Shown: positions 61,814-64,000 of the stretch, piece by piece
How the letters are laid out: each line of letters starts with the position of its first letter
Position numbering within the stretch: position 1 is the stretch's first letter
Assembly: GCA_028455995.1 (NCBI GenBank)
Contig: JABELC010000013.1
Location: 186,001 to 250,000, forward strand
DNA: 64,000 nucleotides
Origin: Scleromitrula shiraiana
Lineage: Eukaryota > Ascomycota > Leotiomycetes > Helotiales > Sclerotiniaceae
Reading direction: 5' to 3'
Position numbers and translations under genes: made by a program
The notes under the pieces: model-generated
The model's database searches: none
Seen by the model: only the letters and a program-made list of their open reading frames with translations
What the model was told of the DNA's origin: nothing

Positions 61814-62965
61814 CTATTCCAGCTTACTCCTTTTACTTGCCCCCTCCAAACTCTCGCCAATACTTTCTCTCGCTCTCTTCGCAACCTCCTTATTCGCATT
61901 CCCATTTGCACTTGCACTAGCATTCTCACCATCATTTCCACCAGGTCCAGTCACCTTCGTCCTCACCGCCTTCCCCATCATCGCATTCCCATTATTCTGA
62001 ACCTTAGCCGATGCTGCATTCCCCGCCTGCGCCAAATCCCTATAAGCTCTAATCACCGTATTCTTCTCCATCAATTCAGCTTCCCTAGAAGCTCTAATCC
62101 TCGTATTCATCTCCACCAGCTCCGCCGTTGCCATCTCCCCAACTATGTTATCCTTTCCCTGGACAGTTATTTCAGCCAGGACGTCTACATGCACACCGCG
62201 TGGTATGCCGTCGCTGTCTAACATGGGGAGGCCTCTTTGGCCTTCGCTGGCGCTCTTGAGTGCGTCGACGATGGCTTGTGCGATCTTTCCGATTTGTTCG
62301 GATGGGTTGAGTGTGATTATGTTGTTGTCGCCGGTGATGGTTAGAGGGCTGCGGATATCGAGGCGGAAGGTTGAGGTTTCGAATTCTTCGTCTTTGGATG
62401 GGTAGGGTTCGGATGGTTGAACCATAGTAGGAGGCTGGGGAGTGGCTTCATGGGGCTCAGATTTAGTGATTTTCGGATGGGAGTTGAGGTCGCTGACACG
62501 GTAGCTGGTATGATTAGAGATATTGTTGATGGCTGGAGGGGCTATTTGTTGTATCGGGATTTGGTGGTGCTGCGGTTGTTGTTGTACGGGGTTCAAAGAG
62601 GCTGGCGGGACCATCTGTTGCATCATGGAATATGGATCGCCAAGCTGTTGTATCATGCCTTGCTGAAATTGTTGTTGTTGTTCGGGAGTGAGACCCTGAG
62701 CAATATCCTGAAACTGTTGGAGAGTAATTTGAGGACCTTGATGCTGTCGAGGAACACTGGGATCTTGCCGGAATATCGCTTGTGTATTCATGCTGGAAGT
62801 CGATGGTGGGAGATGGAGATTGTTATTGTTACTGAAGTGGGCGGATATTCCTTGGATGGCTTGCTGTGGATTGGTGCTTATGTTGTTCTGATGAGGACCT
62901 TTCTTTGAATTAGATGGCCTTCTCTGGGAAGACTCTTGTGAGAAGGTGTCTGTACTAGACATCAT
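61814..62965 (-). CDS. glutamine-rich hypothetical protein, probably nuclear
   Basis: This is a single open frame of 383 residues on the minus strand, with start MMSSTDTFSQESSQRR. I do not recognise a family. The first 190 residues are rich in Gln, Asn and Pro, with the run TPEQQQQFQQGMIQQL. A more ordered part follows (FRLDIRSPLTITGDNN, IGKIAQAIVDALKSASEG, GIPRGVHVDVLAEITVQGKD). A charged helix comes next (MNTRIRASREAELMEKN). The C-terminus has Asn/Ala repeats and a basic patch (KRARE...SKRSKLE) like a nuclear localisation signal. Codon use and length support a real gene. It may act in transcription, but that is only an impression from composition. Confidence 0.7.
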   Translation of the reverse strand: MMSSTDTFSQESSQRRPSNSKKGPHQNNISTNPQQAIQGISAHFSNNNNLHLPPSTSSMNTQAIFRQDPSVPRQHQGPQITLQQFQDIAQGLTPEQQQQFQQGMIQQLGDPYSMMQQMVPPASLNPVQQQPQHHQIPIQQIAPPAINNISNHTSYRVSDLNSHPKITKSEPHEATPQPPTMVQPSEPYPSKDEEFETSTFRLDIRSPLTITGDNNIITLNPSEQIGKIAQAIVDALKSASEGQRGLPMLDSDGIPRGVHVDVLAEITVQGKDNIVGEMATAELVEMNTRIRASREAELMEKNTVIRAYRDLAQAGNAASAKVQNNGNAMMGKAVRTKVTGPGGNDGENASASANGNANKEVAKRARESIGESLEGASKRSKLE

Positions 62966-63576
62966 GTTGGCCTGATAGGTTTCCTTCCTTTATGTAGTGT
63001 GGATGTGATCAATAATTGTTGTTTAGTATACAATATAACACTTGTAATGTAGAAAACCCGCTGAGAAGGGTAAATGGAGTATAGGTTTTGTTGTTGTATT
63101 TTTTTTTTTGGATATTTTGGCAAAGTAAGAACAAGCAGCTTGGAAGCAAAATCAATACTCAAATAGAAGATATATACATTCCCTTCACCTTTGTGTTAAT
63201 TACAATATTGATCTCGGATGTCAATGATCCGCTACCCGTAACATCCGAGACGAGGAAATTCACTTGATATTGCTCATCTGGTATTTTGTCTATTGTTCTT
63301 GGGTGGGGTGACGTTCCTATTGTCCTCGCCTAGCTAAGTTTGTAGACTTTGGAAGTGAGATTGAGTAGTCTCTCCCATTTGCTTAATCTGGTAGATACTT
63401 CACCTTAAACTTCAGATCATAATGATTACAACTGTAAAAATCTTTAATTTAGTCATTATGAGTTGGTATAGTTTTAAGGCCGTGATGCCATTGTATCTAT
63501 ATGAATCCATGTTGATACAAACCGTAAGGTTCCTATTTTTTGGGAGGACGCAATTTCCCGTTATCATTAAAAGACA
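62966..63576. other. intergenic, no gene seen
   Basis: This is spacing between two minus-strand genes. It contains a short T-run near 63100-63109 and nothing else that I can support. Confidence 0.6.
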
Positions 63577-64000
63577 TTATTTCTTCTCCACTGTTCTCTT
63601 CACACCCTCGACAAATGCTTCAACTGCTTCTCCACCTCCGAGGGGAACACTCCCTCCCTTTACTAAACCATTGTTTTGTAATCTGATTCCCAAGGCATCT
63701 GAAATGCTAGGTAATCCACCATCTCGAATTGCCATAGTCAAGCTTCCCAAACTTTGATGAAATTGTGGACTTCTCAAGACTCGCTTCAAAATTGCCTTCT
63801 TTTGATCTAGGCTAAGAGCTTCTATTGCTGCTTGTGAAGTCCCCGAATTTGGTTCGGCCACATCATAAATTGATGTTGAGGATTCCTGGGCAAGAAGAAG
63901 GATTGTGGGTGGAAGGTAGCTCAGAAGATTATCGACTTGGGCAGATGTTGCGGCGTCGATCGAAGGAATAGTTACCGTATTGGGTAAAAGGTCTGGAAGA
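63577..64000 (-). CDS. rpn13: proteasome ubiquitin receptor Rpn13, C-terminal part
   Basis: The gene runs off the right edge; only its C-terminal 140 codons are visible. Rpn13/ADRM1 binds ubiquitin at the 19S proteasome cap and, through its C-terminal DEUBAD domain, recruits the deubiquitinase UCH37. The visible part is DEUBAD-like: VDNLLSYLPPTILLLAQE, then ALSLDQKKAILKRVLRSPQF, HQSLGSLTMAIRDGG, LPSISDALGI and AVEAFVEGVKRTVEKK at the end. The frame stays open across 63862-64000, so the GTG-started frame at 63861 is not the true start. The N-terminal Pru domain must lie beyond the window. Identification rests on the DEUBAD pattern; other DEUBAD proteins are unlikely at this length and ending. 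Confidence 0.88.
   Translation of the reverse strand, partial: LPDLLPNTVTIPSIDAATSAQVDNLLSYLPPTILLLAQESSTSIYDVAEPNSGTSQAAIEALSLDQKKAILKRVLRSPQFHQSLGSLTMAIRDGGLPSISDALGIRLQNNGLVKGGSVPLGGGEAVEAFVEGVKRTVEKK

Noticed and set aside
1..64000. tRNA, rRNA, CRISPR or secondary-metabolite cluster
   Set aside because: I looked for B-box-like GGTTCGA motifs with matching stems, spaced direct repeats and backbone synthase genes and found none that I can support. A tRNA scan could still find one I missed.

Overview
The window is nuclear DNA of a filamentous ascomycete (Pezizomycotina). The genes are intron-rich, with short introns of about 46 to 270 bp, mostly GT-AG with CTAAC or CTGAC branch sites. Several products are typical of moulds: Pam18, Cdh1, a GH32 invertase, a GH55 glucanase, a fungal P450, a 2EXR protein and a SulP-STAS-cNMP fusion. 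Almost gene-free AT-rich islands whose repeat copies differ mainly by C/T and G/A changes suggest a genome shaped by repeat-induced point mutation (RIP). A leotiomycete of the Sclerotiniaceae type is my best guess, but that is inference from general character and not from a marker gene.

Layout. 0.8-2.3 kb: a low-complexity hypothetical gene. 3.65-4.19 kb: mitochondrial import motor J-protein Pam18/Tim14. 4.2-5.85 kb: a dense cluster of microsatellites. 5.85-8.5 kb (minus): a Gfd2/YDR514C-type RNase H-like protein. 9.74-11.84 kb (minus): the APC/C activator Cdh1. 14.46-16.26 kb: a secreted GH32 invertase. 16.73-17.65 kb (minus): a small secreted four-cysteine protein. 17.65-21.6 kb is a gene desert. 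21.63-24.67 kb: a large Q/S/P-rich protein with a 114-bp higher-order repeat. 25.56-27.54 kb: a seven-exon cytochrome P450.

28.8-29.85 kb is an AT-rich island with perfect 20-bp inverted ends. 31.62-34.29 kb: a secreted GH55 exo-beta-1,3-glucanase. 35.2-36.96 kb is a nested array of AT-rich elements. 37.57-40.16 kb: an intact KUP/HAK potassium transporter. 40.285-41.264 kb: a second complete copy of the array element. Thus an apparently functional transporter sits between two mutated copies of one ~980-bp, TA-flanked, long-inverted-repeat family. 41.78-44.12 kb: a sugar-transporter (MFS) pseudogene with frameshifts, a stop, a destroyed splice donor and a 198-bp inverted-repeat element in its first intron.

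From 47.4 kb the window is ordinary and gene-dense: an HMG-box protein, GINS subunit Psf1, a SulP/STAS/cyclic-nucleotide-domain transporter of the yeast YGR125W type, a 2EXR-domain protein (minus), a SNF5/Sfh1 chromatin-remodelling subunit with a C-terminal GATA-like finger, a glutamine-rich nuclear-type protein (minus), and the C-terminal DEUBAD region of proteasome receptor Rpn13 running off the right edge (minus).

No biosynthetic cluster or operon-like system is visible. The genes are independent housekeeping, secretion and transport functions. The least explained material is the repeat families around the potassium transporter. All exon models were worked out by hand from splice signals, frame continuity and remembered family motifs; none was checked against transcripts.
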